A DNA stretch of 64,000 bases from Kosakonia sp. SMBL-WEM22 (GCF_014490785.1 NZ_CP051488.1:1302001-1366000), one strand, 5' to 3'; positions 16,587 to 24,231 are shown, numbered from the stretch's first letter. Made by a program: numbers and translations. The notes: a model not told the origin generated them from the sequence alone.

Positions 16587-16619
16587 ATGGAATATTCCAT
16601 GTGTGTATTGGAATATTCC
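16587..16619. promoter_or_regulatory. Twin GGAATATTCC palindromes, 21 bp apart
   Basis: GGAATATTCC is found at 16589-16598 (extended to a perfect 14-bp palindrome, 16587-16600) and at 16610-16619. The 21-bp centre-to-centre distance is two DNA turns, putting both sites on one face. They lie about 85-115 bases before the AlpA-like gene. This fits cooperative binding by a dimeric regulator, perhaps AlpA itself or the upstream protein. Confidence 0.65.
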
Positions 16620-16702
16620 GAAGTCGTGATGTCTACAAAAGTAACCTTTAACCGTTGTCTACCAGCGTCTAACCAAGGCGCATTAGTGATACTGGGGGTT
16701 AC

Positions 16703-16903
16703 ATGTCACAACCATCTCTAATCCGTTTTCATGAAGTGCAGAGGCGCACTGGCTACAGCAAAGCCTGGATTTATCGTCTTATGGGACAAGGTAAATTTCC
16801 ATCCTCCGTGAAAATTGGTTCTCGCGCAATTGCCTTTGTCGAAAGTGAAGTTGATAACTGGATTAACCAGCGCATCGAAGAATCGCGCAAGGAGGTTGCC
16901 TGA
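16703..16903 (+). CDS. AlpA-family phage regulator
   Basis: A 66-residue protein with the AlpA/Prophage CP4-57 regulator pattern. RFHEVQRRTGYSKAWIYRLMGQGKFPSSVKIGSRAIAFVESEVDNWI covers the winged HTH, with the recognition helix at SKAWIYRLM. In related elements AlpA-like proteins activate integrase expression and promote excision. Its place two genes after a P4-type integrase fits an excisionase or directionality role. The twin palindromes just upstream are its most likely target. Confidence 0.85.
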   Translation: MSQPSLIRFHEVQRRTGYSKAWIYRLMGQGKFPSSVKIGSRAIAFVESEVDNWINQRIEESRKEVA

Positions 16904-17007
16904 TAAAGAACACTCTATGTGCATTTGTTGCGTGTCGTTTAATTAGCATCTGGTTAAGATCTGATTGTCGCGGCAGTTATCAGCGAATTAAAGACAGGTA
17001 AATTATC

Positions 17008-17604
17008 ATGATTAAATTATATGCCCCTACTGGGGAGGATCTCGCTCAACCTAAAATTGTACAGCACGGCATTTCTACGCCAACCATGAGTAGTCTGGAA
17101 ATGGTCGATTACATCAATGCTGAGCGGCAGATGAAAGCTAAAGAGGAGGGAATGTCATTCCCATGCAAGAAATATCGCAAGCTTCGCCACGACAGTTTGA
17201 TGGCGAAAGTGCCAAAAGTCTTGGGTGAAGCTCAATCTCCAAAATTTTTTGGAGATTACATTGATGGCAAAGGGCGAGGCCAATCTTGCTACAACTTCCC
17301 TAAACGCGAGGCCTGCCTGATGGCAATGAGTTATAGCTACGAACTGCAGGCTAAGGTCTACGATTACATGGAAGAGTTAGATCGCCAAGCTCATGGCTAT
17401 CTCAATTACTCAGTGCAAGAACTGCAAGCAATTGTGGCTGGAGCTCGTAAGGTCTCAGATGAAGACTCAAGTGACGCTGGCCGTCGTTTACGTAAACGTC
17501 AGGACGACTTGGTACTGCTTGAAAAAGCGGAATCGCTGGTTGAGAGCCTCAGTCAGTTGAAGCTTGATTTAATCTGTAGCGGTCGTGATAAGGAGATTCA
17601 TTAA
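17008..17604 (+). CDS. Rha-family phage regulatory protein
   Basis: A 198-residue protein whose central part (TMSSLEMVDYINAERQ through NFPKREACLMAMSYSYELQAKVYDYMEEL) matches the pattern of the Rha/pRha domain found in phage antirepressor-like proteins. The C-terminal 60 residues are a charged helical region. In phi80 Rha interferes with infection of a host lacking IHF. In other phages the domain accompanies antirepressors. Here it is the last sizeable gene of the rightward int-alpA-rha run. Its stop codon overlaps the next small start codon. Confidence 0.75.
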   Translation: MIKLYAPTGEDLAQPKIVQHGISTPTMSSLEMVDYINAERQMKAKEEGMSFPCKKYRKLRHDSLMAKVPKVLGEAQSPKFFGDYIDGKGRGQSCYNFPKREACLMAMSYSYELQAKVYDYMEELDRQAHGYLNYSVQELQAIVAGARKVSDEDSSDAGRRLRKRQDDLVLLEKAESLVESLSQLKLDLICSGRDKEIH

Positions 17605-17777
17605 TGTGCGATAAGCAAAAACTCAATCCTGTTAATGAACTTGAGAGAATCAGGGCGTTTGCAGTTGCTGCAGGATATTTATCCACTACTGGGAAAGAGG
17701 CGACGCTGTTGCATGAACTTGTAGATTTAGTGGGGGAAATCGCCCGCAAGGCACTCGAGCATGAAGGCGTTTTATAG
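17604..17777 (+). CDS. Small 57-residue protein coupled to the rha-like gene
   Basis: The start ATG overlaps the preceding stop as TAATG, and AAGGAGA lies just upstream, a strong ribosome site. The product (MCDKQKLNPVNELERIRAF...) is predicted to be mostly helical with a TTGKEATLLHELVDLVGEIA stretch, and I do not recognise it. A perfect terminator follows nine bases after the stop, so this is the end of the operon. Confidence 0.65.
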   Translation: MCDKQKLNPVNELERIRAFAVAAGYLSTTGKEATLLHELVDLVGEIARKALEHEGVL

Positions 17778-17785
17778 TCTCGTTA

Positions 17786-17820
17786 ATATGGGGTGGCTTG
17801 CGCCACCCCATATTTTTATT
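17786..17820 (+). terminator. Terminator of the int-alpA-rha operon
   Basis: ATATGGGGTGGC (17786-17797) and its exact complement (17802-17813) form a 12-bp stem with a TTGC loop, followed by TTTTATT. It separates the rightward operon from the leftward early operon that ends nearby. Confidence 0.92.
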
Positions 17821-17853
17821 CGTTCACCTTCCTATCCGCGTTTCTCTAGCCAA

Positions 17854-17916
17854 TTACTCTGTTTCCATCCCGTACACCGCTCTGAGTTGCTTCAGGACTA
17901 AATTTTTGTCAAACAT
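17854..17916 (-). CDS. Possible 20-residue leader-like small ORF
   Basis: A frame reading MFDKNLVLKQLRAVYGMETE starts 11 bases after the stop of the 134-residue gene upstream on the same strand and is preceded by GAGGAT at usable spacing. It is the last frame of the leftward operon. The only evidence is the ribosome site and position, so it may be chance. Confidence 0.3.
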   Translation of the reverse strand: MFDKNLVLKQLRAVYGMETE

Positions 17917-17926
17917 CGCGTGATCC

Positions 17927-18331
17927 TCAAAACGGTTTGCTGGACTGAAGGGCTTCAACATCTTTCACGTAGCGATCATGCATGGCATCCCACTGCTGGC
18001 ACCACTTTTCCATGTCACGCTTTCGAGCCAGAATACGGCGCAGACGGCGTACACAACGCTTGTGGGCTGCCATATACTCTGGCTTTGTCTCACCGTCACG
18101 CCAGACCTCCATATCGTCACGATCAATGCGTACCCGCGGGTGACGCTGCTGAAAACCGGAGCGCTCAAAAGCCCAGGTGGTCATGAAGAAAGCCAGATAG
18201 CGGATCGCCGTATTGCGGGTGAAGCATTTTTTGATGCGGCCGTGACGGCGTGCCACGAACAACGGACCAGCCGGGGTGTCGTGTTGCTGTAATGCCAGGT
18301 CGATTGCGCTGGCGATGCGTTTGTCAGTCAT
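17927..18331 (-). CDS. Unrecognised early phage protein (134 aa, basic)
   Basis: The start at 18331 (MTDKRIASAIDLAL) has AGGA before it and overlaps the upstream stop as ATGA. A longer frame to 18520 would run through the neighbouring gene. The protein is rich in Arg/His/Trp with a strongly basic helical middle (HKRCVRRLRRILARKRDMEKW), suggesting nucleic-acid contact. No family is recognised. It is in the leftward operon under OL, where lambdoid phages keep accessory and host-takeover genes. Confidence 0.7.
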   Translation of the reverse strand: MTDKRIASAIDLALQQHDTPAGPLFVARRHGRIKKCFTRNTAIRYLAFFMTTWAFERSGFQQRHPRVRIDRDDMEVWRDGETKPEYMAAHKRCVRRLRRILARKRDMEKWCQQWDAMHDRYVKDVEALQSSKPF

Positions 18332-18549
18332 TTTCTGTCCTTCAGTTTTGAATAGCGTTCGTGGCTCATCACTTCCCAGTTCTGGCCACCGTCGCGGGAA
18401 AGCAGGCGCCAGCGGAGATTCACATTCAGGCTCAGATAGCCTGTCTTGTGCATGCGGCGGGGGCGGATCCGCCCTGCGCGGTGCTGGCGCAGCACACTCA
18501 CAGCCCTTTCGTGAACCCATTCAGGGATTCGGATCGCAGTAAGTGTCAT
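18328..18549 (-). CDS. Small phage ParE-like protein
   Basis: A 73-residue basic protein: IPEWVHERAVSVLRQHRAGRIRPRRM, then LRWRLLSRDGGQNWEVMSHERYSKL. The RLLSRD-G-W-MSHERY pattern is one I associate with small phage proteins annotated as ParE-like toxins. Conserved catalytic residues cannot be confirmed by eye. No antitoxin-like partner is obvious, although it overlaps genes on both sides (ATGA junctions). It is part of the leftward early operon. Confidence 0.6.
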   Translation of the reverse strand: MTLTAIRIPEWVHERAVSVLRQHRAGRIRPRRMHKTGYLSLNVNLRWRLLSRDGGQNWEVMSHERYSKLKDRK

Positions 18550-18905
18550 GAATGCTCCTGTGTGATGGCCGCTGTTTTCTTCGCGTGTTCGACCAGCTCA
18601 GCCACAAGCTCATCAACCAGCAGCTTTCCGCTTTCTGTCAGGTATTCGCCATGACCATTCACATCAACTGCATTCCGGTACAAATCGCGGATAGCTTTAT
18701 AGCCCTCGACGCTTCCATGCTCTTTCCGGGCTATCTTTTCGAAGCGAACAAGAAGCCCATCCAGAACAATTTCAGTAATCTCCAGCGTGGCTATACCGCC
18801 TTTAGGAAGACTGATAACAATGCAGGTGCTGCCAGTTTTTCTCTGGTGGCGAATCAGGGCGGCTTTTAATATCCGACGGTGGTAAGTCGAAATTAAATTA
18901 TCCAT
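18546..18905 (-). CDS. Unrecognised early phage protein (119 aa)
   Basis: The product starts at MDNLISTYHRRILKAAL, with AAGGAAAGG upstream, and overlaps the preceding gene by eight bases. The middle, TCIVISLPKGGIATLEITEI, is predicted beta. The C-terminal third is helical, acidic and Ala-rich (VDELVAELVEHAKKTAA). The family is unknown to me. A longer in-frame reading to 18989 lacks a better ribosome site. Confidence 0.65.
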   Translation of the reverse strand: MDNLISTYHRRILKAALIRHQRKTGSTCIVISLPKGGIATLEITEIVLDGLLVRFEKIARKEHGSVEGYKAIRDLYRNAVDVNGHGEYLTESGKLLVDELVAELVEHAKKTAAITQEHS

Positions 18906-19128
18906 GCGTTTTACCTTTCCTTTCTGCTTCATCGTTCGCCAGAACGATTTGCTCTTCTTTGTCTGTCCAGTCGAAAACTGAGCCAGCAATATCGTAAGCC
19001 AGACCTAAAAGCGCATTAAGTTGAAAGCAGTCAAACTGCTCATGGTGAGCATGGATTGTCTGCATAAGGAAATTAAGTTGCTCTGCCTGAATCTTAACGT
19101 TCATAATATTCTGACGCTGCTGAATCAT
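18898..19128 (-). CDS. Unrecognised small early phage protein (76 aa)
   Basis: The start MIQQRQ is preceded by GGGAGA eight bases upstream. The product is predicted all-helical (AEQLNFLMQTIHAHHEQFDCFQLNALLGLAYDIAGSVFDW) with a charged tail. No function can be assigned. It belongs to the leftward operon. Confidence 0.65.
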   Translation of the reverse strand: MIQQRQNIMNVKIQAEQLNFLMQTIHAHHEQFDCFQLNALLGLAYDIAGSVFDWTDKEEQIVLANDEAERKGKTHG

Positions 19129-19301
19129 TTGTTATCTCCCATATGCTTTCTTTAAATATAAATTTGCGATAACCCAATAGCCGGCGCTGCACATCATTTT
19201 TGCTGTCTTAAAAGCATCTTTTTTTCATGATGAACGACATAAAAAAGATTGTGAGATTCCACAGCAATTAAGCTGAAATAAATCCTTTGAATTAATATTA
19301 T

Positions 19302-19495
19302 TTATTTTTTATCTTTAAGAGCTTGCTCTTCTATGAGCCAGGCGCATACGTCGCCAGTTAACGTGCTAAGCAGAGAGGCTACAGCTTCAATCTCAGTGCA
19401 TCCATTTTGTTTGGGTACAGTTGCATCATGTGGCAAATAATTTCTGCTTGATAGGCCTTCTCTTTAGCTTGTTCTAAAGACATTTCATGCGCCAT
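19302..19495 (-). pseudogene. Frameshifted small early phage gene
   Basis: An ATG at 19495, overlapping the upstream gene, opens MAHEMSLEQAKEKAYQAEII, but this frame stops after 38 codons. In a second frame the same stretch continues as TEIEAVASLLSTLTGDVCAW and EEQALKDKK to a stop at 19302. Joined by one frameshift near 19410-19440 they make a coherent helical protein of about 64 residues. Either this is a broken gene or the sequence has a one-base error. Confidence 0.65.
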
Positions 19496-19805
19496 GATCA
19501 CAATCCTTTAAACCAGAAAGATATGAGGCTGAATGTGATATCTTATTTGTTGCAATCCCAAGTTCTGCAAGGTCTGCGATGATGCAGGAAAGTTTTCCAA
19601 TCTTTTCTTTATCTACGCCAGCATCTTCTGCAAGCGCGAATATGCTCAGGCCAATATAATTTATGGCTTCGAGAATTGAAATTGTTTTAGTGTCACAGTC
19701 ACAAGCTAAATCACCATAATCGATACCTGAGCAATTATTGCTATAACGAAAATCATCAATATCTACGAGCTGATAAAACTTTTTGGTTTTTGGTGAGGTT
19801 GTCAT
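19485..19805 (-). CDS. First gene of the leftward early operon (106 aa, unknown)
   Basis: Starts at MTTSPKTKKFYQLVDIDDF with GGAG seven bases upstream. The product is acidic with four Cys. The second half, ISILEAINYIGLSIFALAEDAGVDKEKIGKL, is helical and of the kind found in small phage or Pseudomonas DUF3077-type proteins, a weak resemblance. It sits just downstream of the OL-like operators. An N-type antiterminator often takes this position, but the protein has no Arg-rich N-terminus, so I do not call it N. Confidence 0.65.
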   Translation of the reverse strand: MTTSPKTKKFYQLVDIDDFRYSNNCSGIDYGDLACDCDTKTISILEAINYIGLSIFALAEDAGVDKEKIGKLSCIIADLAELGIATNKISHSASYLSGLKDCDHGA

Positions 19806-19848
19806 TTCAAGGCTCCGTTTTTTGCCGATGAAATGATAATAGACAATG

Positions 19849-19878
19849 CTATTGGCTGAATCAATAGATTAATCTATT
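19849..19878. promoter_or_regulatory. OL-like operator cluster
   Basis: CTATTG-N7-CAATAG (19849-19867) is a perfect dyad. It overlaps a second perfect 16-bp palindrome, AATAGATTAATCTATT (19863-19878), and TTTGCTATTG follows to about 19890. The same CTATTG/AATAG words make up the operators on the other side of the repressor gene (20743-20788), so these are the paired CI operators of the leftward promoter. Confidence 0.75.
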
Positions 19879-19929
19879 AAATTTGCTATTGAAATGAGAT
19901 GTTGACGTAATTACATGAATTTAATAATA

Positions 19930-19958
19930 AAAAAAAGCCGCTTGCGCGGCGTTTTTTT
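19930..19958. terminator. Bidirectional terminator after the repressor gene
   Basis: GCCGC-TTGC-GCGGC flanked by seven A on the left and seven T on the right (19930-19958) can terminate transcripts on both strands. It lies 13 bases beyond the repressor stop codon. Confidence 0.85.
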
Positions 19959-19970
19959 ATGGATTTGGAC

Positions 19971-20696
19971 TCACAATAGTACTGAGTACCAGAATACTCG
20001 TCCAATAATTTCAAGGTTTTGCAATGATTTCTCCTCGGCAGGAAACTCAGCGCTGTTATAGCTTCTTATGCTGACTGTATCTGGACCAGTACGGTATAGA
20101 AGTTTAATTCTTTTCCACCCATCTTCATTTATGGCATAAATCTTTCCATCAACGATTTTTTTATCTTCTAAGTTGACTGCAACGGTAGTTCCATCAGGCA
20201 TGGCTGGTTCCATGCTGCCGCCTCTAATCGGAAAGCACACTATACTGCTACCACTTGGATCAGCGCCTACTCTGAGAAGGGTAGATTTCGAGAACCTAAC
20301 CTTATGGCCACTATCGCCATCTTTGACAAGGTGATCATCTGAACCTGCAAACTCAATATCATTCAGAAGCACCACATCAACTTCGTCTTCACTGACTGGC
20401 GTGTTGTCACTTCCATTCTCCCCTGGATGGTCTTCATTTTTTTTATTCTCAGGTTTATTTGAATAATCATCAGCAGTCATTGGCTCTTCACCGCTTACAA
20501 GCCACTCTGGCCTAACGTTCAGGGCTTTCGCTATATCAAGTATCTTGGACGAACCATTCGCCCTCCCTGTGGCTATTCGCCAAATAGTAGGCTGAGCCAT
20601 TCCTGCTTGCTTAGCCAGCATACCTTGGCTCATACCTGCTTGAGACATTGCGTAATTGAGTCTTTCGCCCAACGTAAGTAATTCGTTTTTGTTCAT
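19971..20696 (-). CDS. CI-like phage repressor (HTH plus S24 autoprotease)
   Basis: A 241-residue repressor starting MNKNELLTLGERLN, with GGAG upstream. The N-terminal HTH (about 9-60) contains MSQGMLAKQAGMAQPTIWRIATGRA. A charged linker leads to the LexA-type cleavage site Ala117-Gly118 (EFAGSD). The S24 domain has catalytic Ser161 in GGSMEP and a Lys in GWKRIK. It would repress the early promoters by binding OL and OR and be inactivated by RecA during SOS. Operator clusters flank it on both sides. An 11-residue longer start at 20729 has no better ribosome site. Confidence 0.93.
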   Translation of the reverse strand: MNKNELLTLGERLNYAMSQAGMSQGMLAKQAGMAQPTIWRIATGRANGSSKILDIAKALNVRPEWLVSGEEPMTADDYSNKPENKKNEDHPGENGSDNTPVSEDEVDVVLLNDIEFAGSDDHLVKDGDSGHKVRFSKSTLLRVGADPSGSSIVCFPIRGGSMEPAMPDGTTVAVNLEDKKIVDGKIYAINEDGWKRIKLLYRTGPDTVSIRSYNSAEFPAEEKSLQNLEIIGRVFWYSVLL

Positions 20697-20742
20697 CTCA
20701 TAGTCTCCTCTATTGCATTTTATGTCCAAATGATAAGTATGT

Positions 20743-20788
20743 CTATTGCTCGCGTTAATAGCTATTGCTATTATTGATTAATAGCAAT
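20743..20788. promoter_or_regulatory. OR-like operator cluster between repressor and cro
   Basis: CTATT-N9-AATAG lies at 20743-20761. It is followed by a 25-bp palindrome (20764-20788) with perfect 10-base arms ATTGCTATTA and TAATAGCAAT. These match the words of the left cluster. The region must also contain the divergent PRM and PR promoters. The cro ribosome site GGAGGGGG follows directly. Confidence 0.78.
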
Positions 20789-20805
20789 TCGGAGGGGGCA
20801 TCTAA

Positions 20806-21033
20806 ATGACTAAAACGGCAGTAGAGAAAGCTATCGATATAGCTGGCGGTGTTCACGCGTTAGCGAGAGCTGTTGGTGTTAAACAGCCATCCGTTTCCTA
20901 TTGGAAAAAGGTTGGTAGGGTCGGTACCGATTATGTTCTTGACGTAGCTGACGTGACTGGGATTCCAGCACATGAACTGAGGCCAGATAAACCAAGACTT
21001 TTTCCCGTTCCGCACATCAAGGATAGCAAGTGA
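20806..21033 (+). CDS. Cro-like HTH protein (YdaS family)
   Basis: A 75-residue protein: AVEKAIDIAGGVHALARAVGVKQPSVSYWKKVGRVGTDYVLDVADVTGIPAHELRPD. This is the YdaS/Cro type helix-turn-helix with recognition helix around QPSVSYWKK. It is divergent from the repressor across the OR cluster, the position of Cro, and would drive the lytic side of the switch. A strong ribosome site (GGAGGGGGC) precedes it. Confidence 0.85.
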   Translation: MTKTAVEKAIDIAGGVHALARAVGVKQPSVSYWKKVGRVGTDYVLDVADVTGIPAHELRPDKPRLFPVPHIKDSK

Positions 21034-21081
21034 TGCATCGAGAACCAGCAACTGTTAACAGCAATTTGGGAGGATAATTCA

Positions 21082-21963
21082 GTGAGTCAATTCTTACAGC
21101 TCGTTGATCGTCCGATTGCTTTTCAGCGGTCCTTTGTGCGTTTGGGGGTTGGTATAACCGGGGCTTTGCTCCTGTCCCAGATTGTTTATTGGCAAAACCG
21201 TATGGAAGGGCAATGGTTTTATAAAACCCAGGCTGAACTCGAGGAAGAGACAGGGCTGACCCGTTACGAGCAGGAAGGCGCTCGTAAAAAACTGGTTACT
21301 TGTGGCGTTCTGGAAGAAGCGAAGCGCGGCATCCCTGCGAAATTATATTTCAGAGTAAATCAGGAGCGTTTGGAAGAGCTTCTTGTCGGTGAAAACCAGC
21401 ATGCAGGTGTGGGGAAAACCAACAACCAAGGATGCGGAAATTCCGCAAACAGTGATGTGGAAAACCAGCATGCAGGTGTGGGGAAAACCAACGAACAGTT
21501 ACGTGGAAATTCCGCATCCATTCATACAGTAGATTACCAAGAGACTACACAGAAGATTAATACAGAGAATAAATCTCTCGGTGCATCGGCTGAAGCCGAC
21601 ACGCCGAAGGTGAAATCTTGTACTGATTATTCTCCTACATTCGAAGAAGCCTGGCAGGCATACCCAAAACGCGCTGGTGGCAATCCCAAAGCCGCAGCAT
21701 TCAAGGCGTGGAAAGCACGTCTGAAAGAGGGCGTAAGCCCGGCAGACATGCAGGCAGGCGTAACGCGCTATGCGGCATACGTCAGCGCCACTGGCAATGC
21801 CGGGTCGCAATTCGTCAAACAGGCAGCAACATTTTTCGGTCCCGATCGTCATTTCGAAGAGTCATGGCAGGCACCATCCATAAACGGAGGTGGTCGCCGC
21901 AACGCACTTCCGGTCTCCGGGTTCGGTGAACAGAACTACGGCGACTCAGACTGCAACTGGTAA
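21082..21963 (+). CDS. Phage replication initiator, O-like
   Basis: A 293-residue protein. The N-terminal winged-helix region (VDRPIAFQRSFVRLGVG ... LTRYEQEGARKKLVTCGVLEE) is typical of phage O-like/DnaT-like initiators. A repetitive low-complexity middle (NQHAGVGKTN twice) is encoded by the iteron array, and the C-terminal domain (PTFEEAWQAYPKRAGGNPKAAAFKAW) is the part seen in several phage replication proteins. It starts at a GTG with GGGAGG upstream. As in lambda, the origin appears to lie inside the gene. The protein would bind the iterons and recruit the loader and helicase encoded next. Confidence 0.85.
   Translation: MSQFLQLVDRPIAFQRSFVRLGVGITGALLLSQIVYWQNRMEGQWFYKTQAELEEETGLTRYEQEGARKKLVTCGVLEEAKRGIPAKLYFRVNQERLEELLVGENQHAGVGKTNNQGCGNSANSDVENQHAGVGKTNEQLRGNSASIHTVDYQETTQKINTENKSLGASAEADTPKVKSCTDYSPTFEEAWQAYPKRAGGNPKAAAFKAWKARLKEGVSPADMQAGVTRYAAYVSATGNAGSQFVKQAATFFGPDRHFEESWQAPSINGGGRRNALPVSGFGEQNYGDSDCNW
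21391..21515. repeat. Iteron array, probable phage replication origin
   Basis: Six units start with GAAAACCAGC, GAAAACCAAC, GAAATTCCGC and the same three again at 21391, 21414, 21437, 21460, 21483 and 21506, an exact 23-bp period. This amounts to a 69-bp block repeated twice, with 33 identical bases at 21391-21423 and 21460-21492. The third units contain the palindrome GGAATTTCC-like core (GCGGAAATTCCGC at 21434-21446). AT-rich DNA follows at about 21525-21580, a plausible unwinding region. Confidence 0.78.
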
Positions 21964-21979
21964 TTTCAGGGGAAACAAC

Positions 21980-22858
21980 ATGCTGACTATCAAACAACGC
22001 GAAGAAAAAGACAGCCTGCAGGCGAAGCGCGACGCATTAACCGAAGAACTCGAATTTGCCGTGGAGCATAAAAAACCATGGCGGTGGGGCAGCTGGGAAG
22101 CGGGTGGGGTTACCACGGTGTCATGCGCCATCCACGGGGATTACGAAAGTCTGGCGCTGTCCGGAAAATCCCTGCGTGGCGCTGAAAACGTCGTTCACTC
22201 GCCCTGCCCGGCGTGCATCAGGGATCAGATTGTCCAGGCAGAAGCCGCGCTGCGGGAACTGCGCGTGTGCGACCTGCTGGACAATGCCGGCATTGCGCGC
22301 CGCTTCGAAGCCTGTGAGTTTGGCAATTACCAGGCTATTAACCCCAGCGCGGCGAAAAATCTGGCTGCCTGCCAGCGGTATGCCGCCACATGGCCAGAGC
22401 GTCTGCAGGCGGGCACCGGGCTTGTCATGACGGGCACATGCGGTACCGGCAAAAACCATTTAGCCGTTTCGCTGGCAAAGAAAATTATCCGCGATCACCT
22501 GGCGAAGGTGGAGATCACCGATGTCATGCGCCTTATCCGTGCGGTGAAAAGCACCTGGCGCCACAATGCCGAAAGCAGTGAGGAACAGGTTATCGAGCAC
22601 TTTGCCACCCTGGACCTGCTCATCATCGACGAGGTAGGGGTGCAGTTCGGCAGCCCTACAGAGATGACCATCCTCCAGGAGGTGATCAACGCCCGCTACG
22701 AAAGCATCCTCCCGACGATTCTTATCAGCAACCTCACATTTGAGCAACTGAAGGAAACCATCGGCGAACGCATCGTTGACCGGGTCACGGACGGGGGCAT
22801 TAACAAGCTGGCTTTCAGCTGGGAAAGTTTCCGCAGTAACCGCGGGGCCGCAGCATGA
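21980..22858 (+). CDS. DnaC-like helicase loader (AAA+)
   Basis: A 292-residue ATPase. The N-terminal part has a C-x2-H ... C-x2-C set (Cys49, His52, Cys76, Cys79) that could bind zinc. The AAA+ domain has the Walker A CGTGKNHLA (about 154-162), with the Asn after Lys that is also present in E. coli DnaC, and Walker B LLIIDEVG (Asp217-Glu218). A C-terminal GERIVDRV box carries the arginine finger region. It would load the helicase encoded next onto the origin. The ATG at 21980 follows GGGGAAAC. The stop overlaps the helicase start (ATGA). Confidence 0.9.
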   Translation: MLTIKQREEKDSLQAKRDALTEELEFAVEHKKPWRWGSWEAGGVTTVSCAIHGDYESLALSGKSLRGAENVVHSPCPACIRDQIVQAEAALRELRVCDLLDNAGIARRFEACEFGNYQAINPSAAKNLAACQRYAATWPERLQAGTGLVMTGTCGTGKNHLAVSLAKKIIRDHLAKVEITDVMRLIRAVKSTWRHNAESSEEQVIEHFATLDLLIIDEVGVQFGSPTEMTILQEVINARYESILPTILISNLTFEQLKETIGERIVDRVTDGGINKLAFSWESFRSNRGAAA

Positions 22859-24231
22859 GTCAGGTCTGGCGAAATGACGATCTGGAGGGTGCTGTTATCG
22901 GCGCTATCTTCCTGCGCGGTGCAGATCCCGAAGTGCTGGATATTCTCTCCCGCGTACCGGGGAGCGTGTTCTCTGTTCATCAGTATCGGGAAATCTATGC
23001 GGGAATCTGTCGCCAGGCGCGCAGCGGGGTAATTGACCCGTTGTTGCTCTGCGAGGTACTCCCGGATCTGAGCGCCACGATTATGGCATCGTCGAGTATT
23101 GCCTGGGCTAAATCAGCACTTATCTCGTACGTATCCATGCTGACCCGCAATGCCGCTGTTCGCGACGCTGAAAAAGCCATGACAGAAGCACTTGCCGGCA
23201 TCCGGGATGCGAAAACCGGTGATGCCGCGGTCGCTGCCCTCGAATCTGCCAGGCAGGTGATGTCGTTAATCGATGTCAGCGCCGACACCGTTAACCCTGT
23301 TCACATTGATGAATTGCTTCCTGAGGTTCTGGCGCGTGTTGAAGCGCGCATGGAGGGCACGGAAGAGGGGCGCAGCCTGCTTACCGGTATTGACGACCTC
23401 GACGCGAAAACGGGCGGGATCGATATCACCGACTTGGTGTTTATCGCCGCGCGGCCGTCAATGGGCAAAACCGAGCTGGCGCTGGACATCATTGATAAGG
23501 TTTCTGCTCAGGGGCATGGTGTGCTGTTCTTCAGCATGGAAATGGCAAACATTCAGATCGGCGAACGCATGGTTTCAGCGGCGGGCGGTATGCCTGTTTC
23601 ACGCCTTAAGGCCGCCGATCGCTTTGAAGATGAAGACTGGGCGCGGCTTACGAACGGTGTGGGCCACCTTACGGGCCGCAACATCTGGATGGTCGACGTT
23701 AACGATCTGACTGTTGAGCAAATTTGCCAGACGGCAACCCGCTGGAAACTTGCCCATCCTGAAATCGCGCTGGTGGTGGTGGATTATCTGGCACTTATCA
23801 AAATCCAGAGCGCCGCCCGGTACGATCTCGCAGTCGGTGATGTGTCGAAAGGCCTGAAGCGTCTGGCAAAAGCAAACAAAACACCGGTTATCGCCCTGAG
23901 CCAGCTTTCGCGCGGCGTTGAATCGCGCCCCAATAAACGCCCGATGAACTCTGACCTTAAAAACTCCGGCGAAATCGAGGCCGACGCTGATCTGATCATG
24001 ATGCTTTACCGTGACGAGGTTTATAACCCCGAATCCCCGGCGAAAAACATTGCCGAGATCAATATTACCAAGCAGCGCAACGGTGAGCTGGGAACTGTAT
24101 ACCGCCGGTTCTTCAACGGCCATTTCCTGCCGATCGATCAGGATGAGGCAAAAGCCCGGTCTGCGCCGCCGGTCAGGGCTCAGGCGCGTCGCTATGCGAA
24201 AGGGAGCCACCCGGCATATGAAGATTTTTAA
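22855..24231 (+). CDS. Replicative DNA helicase, DnaB-like
   Basis: A 458-residue DnaB-family helicase. The N-terminal DnaB-N domain (about 5-110) begins DDLEGAVIGAIFLRG. The RecA-like domain has Walker A ARPSMGKTELAL (about 199-210), Walker B LVVVDYLALI, the ALSQLSRGVESR motif and the late DLIMMLYRDEVYNP segment. It unwinds the replication fork and pairs with the loader upstream. Phages carrying both genes do not need to capture host DnaB. Full length and undamaged. Confidence 0.94.
   Translation: MSQVWRNDDLEGAVIGAIFLRGADPEVLDILSRVPGSVFSVHQYREIYAGICRQARSGVIDPLLLCEVLPDLSATIMASSSIAWAKSALISYVSMLTRNAAVRDAEKAMTEALAGIRDAKTGDAAVAALESARQVMSLIDVSADTVNPVHIDELLPEVLARVEARMEGTEEGRSLLTGIDDLDAKTGGIDITDLVFIAARPSMGKTELALDIIDKVSAQGHGVLFFSMEMANIQIGERMVSAAGGMPVSRLKAADRFEDEDWARLTNGVGHLTGRNIWMVDVNDLTVEQICQTATRWKLAHPEIALVVVDYLALIKIQSAARYDLAVGDVSKGLKRLAKANKTPVIALSQLSRGVESRPNKRPMNSDLKNSGEIEADADLIMMLYRDEVYNPESPAKNIAEINITKQRNGELGTVYRRFFNGHFLPIDQDEAKARSAPPVRAQARRYAKGSHPAYEDF

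Noticed and set aside
19485..19805. N-type antiterminator as the first gene of the leftward operon
   Set aside because: The position fits, but the protein is acidic and lacks the Arg-rich RNA-binding N-terminus, and no boxA/boxB could be placed with confidence.
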